Of a stretch of 64,000 bases of DNA, positions 1 to 10,063 are shown piece after piece. The notes under the pieces are model-generated. The model was given only the letters and a program-made list of their open reading frames with translations, was not told the origin of the DNA and did not search any database. Positions within the stretch are counted from its first letter, which is position 1. The number at the start of each line of letters is the position of its first letter. Both the position numbers and the translations under genes were made by a program. The stretch comes from Alteromonas portus (GTDB lineage Bacteria; Pseudomonadota; Gammaproteobacteria; Enterobacterales; Alteromonadaceae): NCBI RefSeq assembly GCF_005117025.1, contig NZ_SWCO01000007.1, forward strand, positions 248,001 to 312,000. Reading direction: 5' to 3'.

Positions 1-2
1 CT

Positions 3-461
3 GTTCCACCTGTAGTTGGTTATTGCGCGGCGAGCGGTCAGTTTGATACGGCCGCAGCTATTTTGCTGGGAATGTTCAGCATTTGGCAAATGCCCCATTC
101 TTACGCCATCGCTATCTTTAGATATAACGACTACAAGGCGGCGGATATTCCCGTATTGCCTGTATCGCAAGGTATTGCGAAAGCAAAACGCCATATTGTT
201 CTTCATATTGCATTATTTGCTTTAGTAGTAATGCTGCTTCCGCTTAGCGGTTATACGGGCATTGGCTTTTTAACGGTTGCTTTCGCAACTAGCCTTTGGT
301 GGTTATTAATGGCACTGCGCGGGTACAGACCCGACATCAACGTAGAAGGGTGGGCGAAACGAGTATTTGGTTTTTCCATTGTAAATATAACGCTGTTATC
401 TGTTGCTATGTCAGTGGACTACCACACGTCAGTGAACAGTTTGTTTGCGATAGCTTTGTAG
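3..461 (+). CDS. cyoE: Protoheme IX farnesyltransferase (heme o synthase), C-terminal part
   Basis: The reading frame is already open at the left edge, so the N-terminus lies outside the window. CyoE is an integral membrane prenyltransferase that adds a farnesyl group to protoheme IX to make heme o for terminal oxidases. The visible part carries the family motif [20 protein letters not shown], the second conserved loop of UbiA-type prenyltransferases, preceded by [14 protein letters not shown]. Three hydrophobic segments follow (around [30 protein letters not shown] and [15 protein letters not shown]). It ends at a TAG. An ATG at 63 lies inside the gene and is not the start. Confidence 0.93.
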   Translation, partial: VPPVVGYCAASGQFDTAAAILLGMFSIWQMPHSYAIAIFRYNDYKAADIPVLPVSQGIAKAKRHIVLHIALFALVVMLLPLSGYTGIGFLTVAFATSLWWLLMALRGYRPDINVEGWAKRVFGFSIVNITLLSVAMSVDYHTSVNSLFAIAL

Positions 462-469
462 TGTTAATG

Positions 470-509
470 AGCGCTTTTGCCTTAATGACATACCAAAGAC
501 AAAAGCGCT
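470..509. terminator. Hairpin between convergent cyoE and DUF885 gene
   Basis: Perfect 10-bp arms AGCGCTTTTG / CAAAAGCGCT are separated by 20 nt, 8 bp after the cyoE stop and before the 3' end of the opposing gene. There is no clean U-run on either strand, so termination is plausible rather than clear. Confidence 0.4.
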
Positions 510-543
510 GCGTACTACGGTCGTTCTACAATGCTTATACTTT

Positions 544-2370
544 CTAGCTTTCGGCGAGCTTTTCTTCAATGTAGTCGTCTACCAATTCTTCAAGAATAGC
601 TAGCGGCACAGCCCCATTTTTAAGTACCACATCGTGGAAATCGCGTAAGTCAAACTTATCGCCTAATGCTTGCTTGGCTTTTTCGCGAATTTCTAGAATT
701 TTAATCATGCCCACTTTGTAAGAGGTGGCCTGTCCTGGCATAACAATATAGCGCTCAATTTCAGATGTGACGTCACTCAGGGCCATCCCCGTATTGCGCA
801 CCATATACTCAATGGCTTCTTCACGGGTCCAGCGCTTATCGTGAATGCCTGTATCAACCACTAAACGCACAGCTCTAAATAATTCAGCTTGCAGACGACC
901 TAAGTTATCTAGCGGCTTATCTTGAAAGCCCATTTCCCATGCTAAATATTCTGTATACAGCGCCCAGCCTTCAGTGTAGGCGGTAAAGGGCGACATTTTA
1001 CGAATAAAGGGCATGCCTTCCAGTTCCATTGCTAACGCTACTTGGAAATGGTGGCCCGGAATACCTTCGTGGTAGGCCAGTGTGCGCATACTGTATTTAG
1101 GCGTTGCTTTGATATCGTACAAATTTGCATAAAACCTGCCCGGGCGAGAACCGTCAATTGCAGGCTGTTGATAATAAGCGCCCGGTGCCGTTTTTTCTTT
1201 AAACTCAGGAATGCGGACGACTTCCATACCTGCTTCAGGGCGAATTCTAAATGCTTCGCTAATACCTGCGTCAATTTCATCGAGTATGGTTTGGTAATCT
1301 TTAAGAATTTGTTCGCGACCTTCATCACTGTCTTCATAGTAATGAGAGGGGTCTGCGGCTAGCGCGTCCATAGCGCTAGAAAAACCCTGAGTTACGTCAT
1401 AGCCTTCACCAGCAAGAATAGCCAACATTTCGCCCTGAATTCTTGCTACCTCTTTTAAGCCTAGGTTGTGAATTTCATCGGCAGTCATGTCAGTGGTAGT
1501 GAAAAAGCGTAGCGCGTTCGCGTACACTTTGTCGCCGTCAGGTAAATGCCAGTAGCCGTGGTCATTGCCGGCTTTGGCTTGAAGCATGGTGAAGTAATCA
1601 ATAAATAGCTGGTAGGCGCGATCTACATCATCACCTATTATCGTTTGAGCTTCGGCTAAAAACGCATCTTGCTGCTCTTCAGAAATTTCTTCCGTCTTCG
1701 ACATTTTCTCTTTCAGCGAGCTATAAAGAATATTTTCTTCTATTGGCGAAGCAATGAAGTTATTCATCTCATCAAGTACACGTTCAATAACGAAACGGGG
1801 AGGAATAATGCCTTTTTCCTCTCGCAATTTGAGGCCCTCGAGTACCTGCGCAAACTTTTCGTCTACTGCACGCAACCGGCTTAAGTAGTTTTCTGCGTCA
1901 GTAGCATCATTAATTTGATGCTGACCTTCCATAAAGCTGGGAAACCCATTTTGTACACCGAAAAGCTGGTTTACTGGATAGCTGTGATATTGATATGGCT
2001 CGTTACGTATAAGGTAATCAAGCAAGTAAAGTGTGATTTCTTTTGAAAGCTGCTCGTCTTTATTCAAGTCTTCGTCGTCATACGCTAACACCCCTTCGCG
2101 AATATGACGTGCTTTGTCGAACAAGGCTGCGTTTTTCTCTAGGCTTGCGTCATCTAACTCGGCGTTGTGACTTTTAATGCCAACTGATTCTAAAAAACCA
2201 AGGGAAGTTAAAGTCTCAGGGCTATCAAAGGCTACCTTTACTAGTTCTCGATTAAGTAGGTTATTAAAGTAAAAAGGTTTATCTGCATACCACTCGTGCG
2301 CAGCAAATGTACCGCCTGCTAATAGAATGACAAGTAAGCCAGTACCAATCCATTTAAAAAATCGTTTCAT
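544..2370 (-). CDS. DUF885 family metal-dependent hydrolase/peptidase, membrane-anchored
   Basis: 608 aa. The N-terminus MKRFFKWIGTGLLVILLAGG is a signal anchor or signal peptide, so the enzyme probably faces the periplasm. The hallmark of the family is HEGIPGHHFQ around residue 440, an HExxxHH-type zinc motif found in DUF885 proteins, followed by the conserved TAYTEGWALYTEYLAWEMG helix. The length (about 600 aa) is usual. Members are thought to be metallopeptidases, but the substrate cannot be read from the sequence. It is a single gene, convergent with cyoE and divergent from ppiC. The ATG at 2370 directly precedes the signal sequence, so the start is well supported. Confidence 0.85.
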   Translation of the reverse strand: MKRFFKWIGTGLLVILLAGGTFAAHEWYADKPFYFNNLLNRELVKVAFDSPETLTSLGFLESVGIKSHNAELDDASLEKNAALFDKARHIREGVLAYDDEDLNKDEQLSKEITLYLLDYLIRNEPYQYHSYPVNQLFGVQNGFPSFMEGQHQINDATDAENYLSRLRAVDEKFAQVLEGLKLREEKGIIPPRFVIERVLDEMNNFIASPIEENILYSSLKEKMSKTEEISEEQQDAFLAEAQTIIGDDVDRAYQLFIDYFTMLQAKAGNDHGYWHLPDGDKVYANALRFFTTTDMTADEIHNLGLKEVARIQGEMLAILAGEGYDVTQGFSSAMDALAADPSHYYEDSDEGREQILKDYQTILDEIDAGISEAFRIRPEAGMEVVRIPEFKEKTAPGAYYQQPAIDGSRPGRFYANLYDIKATPKYSMRTLAYHEGIPGHHFQVALAMELEGMPFIRKMSPFTAYTEGWALYTEYLAWEMGFQDKPLDNLGRLQAELFRAVRLVVDTGIHDKRWTREEAIEYMVRNTGMALSDVTSEIERYIVMPGQATSYKVGMIKILEIREKAKQALGDKFDLRDFHDVVLKNGAVPLAILEELVDDYIEEKLAES

Positions 2371-2537
2371 CGTTATTATTGTCCGAATTTTGTCCAGTTC
2401 TTACGTTAACGGAAACAGTAGCGGAAAGTAAAATTGATTTGTAAAAGGGTATTTCAATCGCTCGGATGCTTTGCTCTTACGGATAGCACTGCCCTCGTTT
2501 ATAATCCTCAAATCTTGATATACAAATAGGCTTCACA

Positions 2538-2819
2538 ATGGCAACGGCATCTGCACTTCACATTTTGGTAAAAACAGAGAAAGAAGCGCTTTCTATTTTA
2601 GAGCAGCTTAAAAAGGGCAAGGACTTTGCTACCTTGGCGAAGCGTTATTCTAAATGTCCGTCGGGTAAGCGGGGCGGCGACCTTGGTGAATTTCGTAGAG
2701 GCCAAATGGTAAAAGCCTTCGACGATGTGGTGTTTAAAAAAGAGGTGCTTAAAGTACACGGGCCAGTGAAAACACGCTTCGGCTTCCACCTTATTAAAAC
2801 GCTCTATCGTAGTAATTAA
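2538..2819 (+). CDS. ppiC: Parvulin-type peptidyl-prolyl cis-trans isomerase C
   Basis: 93 aa, a stand-alone parvulin domain with no signal peptide, so cytoplasmic. It matches PpiC along its whole length: ALHILVKTE at the N-terminus (first strand with the active-site His), the [23 protein letters not shown] motif region, and TRFGFHLIK at the C-terminus. It catalyses cis-trans isomerisation of Xaa-Pro bonds in protein folding. It is monocistronic, divergent from the DUF885 gene. Confidence 0.93.
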   Translation: MATASALHILVKTEKEALSILEQLKKGKDFATLAKRYSKCPSGKRGGDLGEFRRGQMVKAFDDVVFKKEVLKVHGPVKTRFGFHLIKTLYRSN

Positions 2820-2910
2820 AACCGTGTTGTCCAAACCGAAAGCCGCTAACGCCGAACCAAGCCCGGCGCTTTCAACAAACTTTCAAAGCAGGGTTTGGCT
2901 AATTACCTTA

Positions 2911-3657
2911 CTAGTTTCCCAGTTCCCATTTTTCACCGCATACTGAATTTTGGGTAAATATCGCGTAGGGGCTGTTGGTGTCGTGAAGTGAATTGCGCAG
3001 TGCGGCACCGTGATCTACCGTAATAAATGGCGTATCAGGTGCCTTGCCTTGCTCATCAAGCATAAAATAGTCGCTTGTGTAGCTAGTTAGCTTCATACGG
3101 TTTTCATAACCCATATCGCTTAAGCGTACCCGGGTGATAGCTTTAAATTTAGCCTTGGGATTTGAAAGCCCCACAATTTTCTTAAAAAAGTAGCCTTTAT
3201 CTGATTGGAGCTGCGAAAAGCCATTTAAGGCGTTAATTAAGGTTTTCAAATCTATGGCTTCGCGCTGCAGCATGAAGTCGTGCTGGATGGCGTTGCCATC
3301 TTTTCTAAGGCTGTCTTTCGAAGGCGTTTTGCCGGCAGTATAAGCCTGCTCTGATTCCAATGATGACAGGTACTCTTGTCCTGCTTCTGCATAGTTAACC
3401 AGTGCGCTTGTGTTCATGTTTACGTAGTAGTCGCTTATCCCAGCTGGTACAACTTCAAACAGCATGACATCAGCGGTAACTGCGCCGCGTTCCTCAGGCG
3501 TTTGAGGGCCCTTCGCTTCGCATTTATCAGAAATGAAATAGTAATATTGGCCAGCCTCAATGGCGAAAGCTGCATTAGACAGCACCGCGCAGGTGGCCAA
3601 GAACATTAGCCTGGAAGTGGACTGTTTAAATGCTGTTATAGCACTGCCTATTTGCAT
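2911..3657 (-). CDS. Hypothetical secreted protein
   Basis: 248 aa, family not recognised. A hydrophobic stretch LMFLATCAVLSNAAFA (residues 17-32) ending in AFA-IEA looks like a Sec signal peptide. Because it is preceded by 16 residues, a start at the internal ATG (Met18, 3606) is an alternative. The mature part has two cysteines, one near the N-terminus (ISDKCEAKGPQ) and one near the C-terminus (NSVCGEKWELGN), which could form a disulphide in the periplasm. No catalytic motif is visible. Neighbours (ppiC, a DUF6435-like gene) give no functional clue. Confidence 0.7.
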   Translation of the reverse strand: MQIGSAITAFKQSTSRLMFLATCAVLSNAAFAIEAGQYYYFISDKCEAKGPQTPEERGAVTADVMLFEVVPAGISDYYVNMNTSALVNYAEAGQEYLSSLESEQAYTAGKTPSKDSLRKDGNAIQHDFMLQREAIDLKTLINALNGFSQLQSDKGYFFKKIVGLSNPKAKFKAITRVRLSDMGYENRMKLTSYTSDYFMLDEQGKAPDTPFITVDHGAALRNSLHDTNSPYAIFTQNSVCGEKWELGN

Positions 3658-3755
3658 ATCAAAAACGCCTTATTGTTTGATGCATTTATATTTGAGGCAT
3701 CATTGTAAGGGCTTAAATAACAAAGGGCGAGAAAACGAGTTAAAAATGACGTTGG

Positions 3756-3941
3756 CTATTTTTTTGCGTTGTCTGTGCTTTCTAACTTTTCAATCTCTTT
3801 CCAAAGTGTCTCAGACTCAGCCGTTAGCAGCGAATACGTTTTGATATCGCCATTTCGTTGTGCATGCATGGCTTTTTCTAATAAAGCATCGTATTGCTTG
3901 CGCATTTTTTTCGTTGGGTTGTTTTTGAAAAGTCCAAACAT
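3756..3941 (-). CDS. Small DUF6435/Lacal_2735-like cytoplasmic protein
   Basis: 61 aa when started at MFGLFKNNPTKKMRKQYD. That ATG (3939-3941) has an upstream AAAGAGA at a workable distance, while the 25 extra codons upstream lack the family look. Small proteins beginning MFGLF-K followed by one long charged helix (LEKAMHAQRNGDIKTYSLLTAESE) are annotated as the DUF6435 or Lacal_2735 family. The function is unknown. It is highly charged with no membrane segment. Confidence 0.7.
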   Translation of the reverse strand: MFGLFKNNPTKKMRKQYDALLEKAMHAQRNGDIKTYSLLTAESETLWKEIEKLESTDNAKK

Positions 3942-4156
3942 GTCGAATGTCTCTTTGCTGTGGTCAGCGCTATAACGCTGCGAGGTTATGTTTCGATCAC
4001 TAACCTTGATTAACAAACTTTCATAAACCCGATTCGCGCTTTCACTTTTTTACCGCGCCTTTGTTCGCTTAGAAGATTTTACAAAGTGCTCTTACAGCAT
4101 TCTTAAAGCAACGTTCAAAGTTTACTTTTGTGCAAAAAATGAACGCATTTTTATTT

Positions 4157-4182
4157 ATTCATATGGTGAATGAATATTCATT
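4157..4182. promoter_or_regulatory. Overlapping TGAAT/ATTCA inverted repeats upstream of pntAA
   Basis: The 516-bp gap 3942-4457 contains no gene. It holds an AT-rich leader with two overlapping inverted repeats: ATTCA-TATGG-TGAAT (4157-4171) and the perfect 14-bp palindrome AATGAATATTCATT (4169-4182). A TTGACT hexamer follows at 4193. This looks like an operator for the pnt operon, but I cannot name the regulator. The ArgR spacing (TGAAT-N4-ATTCA) is not met. Confidence 0.35.
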
Positions 4183-4445
4183 GGTCGCATTTGTTGACTG
4201 TATGCCATTTCTTTATTCGTATTAGTTATTAGTCGTAAGGAAAATGTAGTAGTTAAGAATAAGTGATTAGCGTACTTTTGCTCTCTATTCGCCTAAAAAT
4301 AAAGCGGTGCTGTACTAACCGGCTGTCAAAAGAACAGGGCGGGTAATTAAAAATTGAATGTAATTTAGCCAGAGAATGCCAAGCATAAGCGAATTAAATG
4401 GTTATGTTGCATTTGGACAGTGTCATTCTCAAGTTGCCGAAAAGT

Positions 4446-4452
4446 GAGGAGG
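4446..4452 (+). promoter_or_regulatory. Ribosome binding site deciding the pntAA start
   Basis: GAGGAGG is five bases ahead of a GTG at 4458. It selects that GTG over the longer open frame from the ATG at 4398. Confidence 0.8.
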
Positions 4453-4457
4453 TGTGT

Positions 4458-5615
4458 GTGAAAATCATAATATTAAATGAAGCAAAAACGCCAGATCCCC
4501 TAAATAATGTGGAGAAGCGCTGTGCTGCTACGCCAAGCAGTGCACAGCGTCTGGTGAAGAAAGGCGCGACTTTATTGCTCGAAACCGGTGCAGGAAAGGG
4601 TGCAGGTTATTCAGATAAAGAATATCAGGACGCAGGCGTAACAATCATTAATGATGTAGATGAAGCATTATCAACAGCAGATATGCTGGTGGCGGTGAAT
4701 AAACCCACCGATGCGCAGCTAGCGTTGATGAAAAAAGGGGCCATTGTGGTAGGCCATCTTGACCCTTTCTTTCAGCAACCGCTTATTGAATCTATTGCCT
4801 CAAAAGGGCTAACCGCAATTTCTGTAGAGATGATCCCCCGCTCTTCTCGCGCACAAAAAATGGACGCATTGAGCTCTCAAGCCAGCCTTGCCGGTTACGT
4901 AATGGTGATGCAGGCCGCTAATCAGCTGCCATCAATACTCCCAATGATGATGACTCCTTCAGGCACCATTAAACCAGCAAAGGTATTTATTATTGGCGCA
5001 GGTGTAGCGGGCCTTCAGGCCATTGCAACGGCGAAACGCTTAGGGGCAAACGTGCTTGCTTACGACACACGTGCGGTAGTGGCTGAGCAAGTAGAATCTC
5101 TAGGCGGTAAGTTCCTTAAAATCGACATTGGGGAAACAGGCCAAACGAAGGACGGTTACGCAAAAGAACTGACCGACGAACAAAAAGCAAAGCAACAAGA
5201 AGCGCAGCGCGACGCGATTGCCGACTCTGACATTGTTATAACTACCGCCCAACTATTTGGTCGCAAACCACCTGTTCTTATTTCAAAAGACACCCTGGCA
5301 CTGATGAAACCAGGCAGTGTTGTGGTTGATATGGCGGCTACATCAGGCGGTAACGTTGAAGGTTCGGTGGCGGGCGAAACCGTAGAAATTAGTGGTGTAA
5401 AAGTAATCGGCAACGGCAATTGGAGTCAGTTTGTTGCTAAAGCCGCCACCGATATGTACGCCAATAACATCTACAACCTTGTTGATGAGTTCTTTGAGGA
5501 TGAAACCAAAACTTTTGGGTTGAATCTGGAAGACGACATTCTAGCTGGCTGTGTAATTACCCACGACGGCAAGATAACCAACGACATGCTTAATAACGCA
5601 TACAAAGGAGCCTAA
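4458..5615 (+). CDS. pntAA: NAD(P)+ transhydrogenase, subunit alpha part 1 (NAD(H)-binding domain I)
   Basis: 385 aa from the GTG at 4458. It is the soluble dI component of proton-translocating transhydrogenase, which passes hydride from NADH to NADP+ using the proton gradient. The N-terminus MKIIILNEAKTPDPLNNVEKRCAATP, the segment PRSSRAQKMDALSSQASLAGY (the RQD-loop region) and the Rossmann motif VFIIGAGVAGLQAIATAKRLGA are typical of alanine dehydrogenase/PntA domain I. It lacks the C-terminal membrane helices found in fused PntA; these are in the next gene. It is the first gene of an operon with pntAB (2 bp gap) and pntB. Confidence 0.93.
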   Translation: MKIIILNEAKTPDPLNNVEKRCAATPSSAQRLVKKGATLLLETGAGKGAGYSDKEYQDAGVTIINDVDEALSTADMLVAVNKPTDAQLALMKKGAIVVGHLDPFFQQPLIESIASKGLTAISVEMIPRSSRAQKMDALSSQASLAGYVMVMQAANQLPSILPMMMTPSGTIKPAKVFIIGAGVAGLQAIATAKRLGANVLAYDTRAVVAEQVESLGGKFLKIDIGETGQTKDGYAKELTDEQKAKQQEAQRDAIADSDIVITTAQLFGRKPPVLISKDTLALMKPGSVVVDMAATSGGNVEGSVAGETVEISGVKVIGNGNWSQFVAKAATDMYANNIYNLVDEFFEDETKTFGLNLEDDILAGCVITHDGKITNDMLNNAYKGA

Positions 5616-5617
5616 TC

Positions 5618-5899
5618 ATGGAAATCATTTACCTACTTTTCATCGTGCTGCTGGCTGCTTTTTTGGGTTTTGAGTTAATTCGGAAAGTGCCTGCTACATT
5701 ACATACACCCTTGATGTCAGGCTCTAACGCAATATCAGGTATTACGTTGGTGGGCGCATTAGTCGCATCGGGTAGTGACAATAATCTGTTAACCACCATT
5801 CTTGGTACCGCTGCGGTGGCGCTAGCCAGCATAAACGTAGTGGGCGGTTATCTTGTTACCGATCGCATGCTTGGCATGTTCAAGAAAAAAGATAAATAA
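5618..5899 (+). CDS. pntAB: NAD(P)+ transhydrogenase, subunit alpha part 2 (membrane)
   Basis: 93 aa with three hydrophobic stretches (IIYLLFIVLLAAFLGFELI, GITLVGALVASG, ILGTAAVALASINVVGGYLV). This is the small membrane piece of the dII proton channel in three-subunit transhydrogenases. It contains the family signature TLHTPLMSGSNAISG. AAAGGAGCC precedes the ATG at 5618. It sits between pntAA and pntB in a tight operon. Confidence 0.93.
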   Translation: MEIIYLLFIVLLAAFLGFELIRKVPATLHTPLMSGSNAISGITLVGALVASGSDNNLLTTILGTAAVALASINVVGGYLVTDRMLGMFKKKDK

Positions 5900-5910
5900 G
5901 GAGTACGCAA

Positions 5911-7299
<1,389 letters not shown>

Positions 7300-7329
7300 T
7301 ACGATGTCTATTCTCTTATAGGTAACCAT

Positions 7330-7357
7330 AAAAGGCCTGCGTATACGCAGGCCTTTT
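7330..7357 (+). terminator. Rho-independent terminator of the pnt operon
   Basis: AAAAGGCCTGCG-TATA-CGCAGGCCTTTT forms a 12-bp perfect stem with a 4-nt loop, starting 30 nt after pntB stops. It is followed by ATTT. Confidence 0.85.
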
Positions 7358-7486
7358 ATTTAAAGGTATAAAACCTGATTACAACGTACTACAACTTTAG
7401 TTGTGATTAACGAGTTTCGGTTTTAGTATGTGAAGGCTATAGAAGTTGAATTCACTATTCATATAGTCATAGAGATGTACGAATAA

Positions 7487-7909
7487 ATGTCTACGACCCC
7501 TTTTCATATTGAGCCGTTTAGAAATTGTATTTTGGTCACGCTTCGTGGCGAGTGGGATATGTCTACCAACATTCAGTATCTCGCTAAACTTTCTGACTGC
7601 TTGAAAACCCGTAAAGGTAGACCATTCCACCTATTTGTAGACATGCGTGGTTGGCAAGTCCCCAATTCCGATACCTTCAATCAAATAAAAGCACCTATAA
7701 AGTTAGATAGGCGAAGTCAGCTCAGTGAGACATGGCTGGAAGATGAAGCAACAGATGCTGACCACATTGCAGAGAAGTTTTTTGCCGCGCCATCAATTAA
7801 ACTAGGATTTGAACTTGAACGTACTCAAAGCATCTCAGAGTTTATAACCCATTGTGAAGATAAAGCAGATAACGTTGTTATAGACTATGTTCGAACATGG
7901 ATAGGCTAA
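7487..7909 (+). CDS. Hypothetical protein, STAS/SpoIIAA-like
   Basis: 140 aa, cytoplasmic. The pattern CILVTLRGEWDMSTNIQYLAKLSDCL followed by FHLFVDMRGWQVPNSDTFNQIK resembles the beta-strand/helix order of SpoIIAA-like/STAS domains: a strand, a conserved Asp-Met/Arg turn, then a helix. This is a fold-level guess only. A match to STAS would suggest a regulatory protein-protein interaction domain. Monocistronic, between the pnt terminator and speA. Confidence 0.6.
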   Translation: MSTTPFHIEPFRNCILVTLRGEWDMSTNIQYLAKLSDCLKTRKGRPFHLFVDMRGWQVPNSDTFNQIKAPIKLDRRSQLSETWLEDEATDADHIAEKFFAAPSIKLGFELERTQSISEFITHCEDKADNVVIDYVRTWIG

Positions 7910-8067
7910 AAAAGCTGGCGTACGATAAACAAAATTAGTCGCGACAATAGATATTTTACATCGCAACAGGGCTCGCGTTCAGTCTTTCGTTGTCTATAAT
8001 ACGCTGCTTATTTTCGCACTTTCTATGCTAGGTATTGGCCTAGCCCACTTACAAATAGGTGAATAAA

Positions 8068-9978
8068 TTGTCAGATTGGAGCATCGAAGAAGCGGAGCGC
8101 GTCTATGGCGTGTCTCAATGGGGTGGTGGCTATTTTCAAATTGGTGAAAACGGCAATGTACATATTACCCCTGTTCCTGAAGATCCTAGCATTCGAATCG
8201 ACTTTAATTCGGTAATTGAAGATATCCGCAAAGAAGGCGTGCAGTTTCCTGTCGTAGTGCGCTTTCACGACATTTTGCGCTCGCAAGTTGCTGGATTGAA
8301 CAAAGCATTTAGAAGCTCCATCGAAGAAGCTGAATATCAAGGCCAGTACCAAGGTGTTTATCCGGTAAAAGTTAACCAAATGCGCGAAGTGGTTGAAGAA
8401 ATTGTCGATGCTGGCAAGCCTTACAACTACGGCTTAGAAGCGGGTTCAAAAGCCGAGCTGCTAACAGTGTTAGCCATGAATACCAATGAAGAATCGCTGA
8501 CTATTTTAAATGGTTATAAAGACGACGAAGTTATGCGTCTTGCGCTCTTAGGCAGAAAGCTGGGACGCCGCGTTGTGGTAGTGGTTGAAAAGTACACTGA
8601 GCTTCTTCTTCTTGTGAAAATAGCGAAAGAGTTGGAAATTGACCCTATCATCGGTGTGCGCTCTAAAATGACGGTGAAAGGTCGTGGTAAGTGGGAAAGC
8701 TCCGGTGGCGAACGTGCGAAATTCGGCTTAACCATTACTGAGATCATTAACGCAGCTCGCTACCTTGAAGAGCAAGGTATGGCGCATTGCTTGAAGCTAC
8801 TTCATTTCCATATTGGCAGCCAGTTAACTGACATTCGTGCAGTTAAAGAAGCCGTAACTGAGGGGGCGCGTATTTATGCCGATCTTCATAAAATGGGCTT
8901 CGCGCTAGACTATGTTGATGTAGGCGGTGGTCTTGGTATCGACTACGACGGCAGTAACTCAACTAATGAGTCTTCGCGTAACTACAGCATGCAAGAATAT
9001 GTTGCTGACGTTGTCTATGGCATGAAGGAAATGTGCGACCTTGAAGGCGTACCGCATCCTCACCTTGTAAGTGAAAGCGGGCGAGCAATCACCGCACATC
9101 ACAGCTGCGTTATTACAGAAATTGTGGGCGAAATTAAGTCTAATGCATCGCAAATGGATACCTCTGCAAAAGAAGGCGAACATTTCTTCTTAAAGAATAT
9201 GCGTGAACTTGCAGAAACGTTTGATGAACAAACGAATATGCATGAAATTTATAATGATGCGTCGCAGTATAAAGAACAGGCGCTAGATGCATTTAAGCTT
9301 CGCGTGTTGTCACTTGAAGAGCTAGGCAAAATAGAAACGCTTTATTGGGATATCATGGGCCGCTTACAGCAGTGGTATCGAAACGAAGAATATGTGCCAG
9401 AAGAGCTTCAAGAGCTGGATTACAGTTTGTCGTCTCAATATCTGTGTAACTTCTCTGTGTTTCAGTCGGCTGCAGATACATGGGCAATCGACCAGTTACT
9501 GCCAGTAGTGCCACTTATCCGCATGAATGAAGAACCCACGGTTAATTGCTCGCTAGTGGATATTACCTGTGATAGCGATGGTAAAATTGATCAGTTCACC
9601 ATTGGCCGTGAAATTACTGATGTATTGCCAATGCACCCACTTAAGAAAGATGAGCCTTACTATATTGGTTTGTTTTTAACGGGCGCTTATCAAGACGTAA
9701 TGGGCGATATGCACAACTTGTTTGGCCGCTTAAACGAAGTGCACATTTACAGCTATGACGACGATCCGGAAGACTTCTACATTGAAGAAGTAGTGAAAGG
9801 TTCGTCGGTAGAAGATGTACTTAACGTTATGCAGTATAACCCACGTGCAATGGCGTCAGATGTGAAGCGCATGATAGATAAGCACGTGTGGGACGGTAAA
9901 TTGAATCCTCGCGAGGGGGTACGCTGGACCGACTTTTATGAAAACTGTTTAGCGGGTTACACTTACCTTAAACAGTAA
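8068..9978 (+). CDS. speA: Biosynthetic arginine decarboxylase (PLP-dependent)
   Basis: 636 aa from TTG at 8068. It decarboxylates L-arginine to agmatine in putrescine/spermidine synthesis. The PLP-lysine region is YPVKVNQMREVVEEI, followed by YNYGLEAGSKAELL, KWESSGGERAKFGLT, LLHFHIGSQL, DVGGGLGIDYDGS and SESGRAITAHHS, all fold-type III hallmarks in the SpeA order. The start is uncertain: GTG at 8059 is in frame, but AGGTG at 8057-8061 is at the right distance to serve a TTG at 8068 and nothing serves the GTG. The length fits the family. Confidence 0.93.
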   Translation: MSDWSIEEAERVYGVSQWGGGYFQIGENGNVHITPVPEDPSIRIDFNSVIEDIRKEGVQFPVVVRFHDILRSQVAGLNKAFRSSIEEAEYQGQYQGVYPVKVNQMREVVEEIVDAGKPYNYGLEAGSKAELLTVLAMNTNEESLTILNGYKDDEVMRLALLGRKLGRRVVVVVEKYTELLLLVKIAKELEIDPIIGVRSKMTVKGRGKWESSGGERAKFGLTITEIINAARYLEEQGMAHCLKLLHFHIGSQLTDIRAVKEAVTEGARIYADLHKMGFALDYVDVGGGLGIDYDGSNSTNESSRNYSMQEYVADVVYGMKEMCDLEGVPHPHLVSESGRAITAHHSCVITEIVGEIKSNASQMDTSAKEGEHFFLKNMRELAETFDEQTNMHEIYNDASQYKEQALDAFKLRVLSLEELGKIETLYWDIMGRLQQWYRNEEYVPEELQELDYSLSSQYLCNFSVFQSAADTWAIDQLLPVVPLIRMNEEPTVNCSLVDITCDSDGKIDQFTIGREITDVLPMHPLKKDEPYYIGLFLTGAYQDVMGDMHNLFGRLNEVHIYSYDDDPEDFYIEEVVKGSSVEDVLNVMQYNPRAMASDVKRMIDKHVWDGKLNPREGVRWTDFYENCLAGYTYLKQ

Positions 9979-10024
9979 GCCGCAATATAAAACAACGGGC
10001 TTGTGGTTTATTGGTACAGGCCCT

Positions 10025-10063
10025 AAAAGCCGATGTAGCTGTTACTTAGCTGCGTCGGCTTTT
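10025..10063. terminator. Bidirectional terminator between speA and the serine hydrolase gene
   Basis: AAAAGCCGA ... TCGGCTTTTTT with inner AGCT/AGCT arms makes one long hairpin (two G-U pairs) with a U-run to the right and an A-run to the left. It overlaps the last codons of the opposing gene, whose TTA (stop) begins at 10042. Confidence 0.8.

Noticed and set aside
4157-4182. ArgR box upstream of pntAA
   Set aside because: The ArgR half-site spacing of TGAAT-N4-ATTCA is not present.
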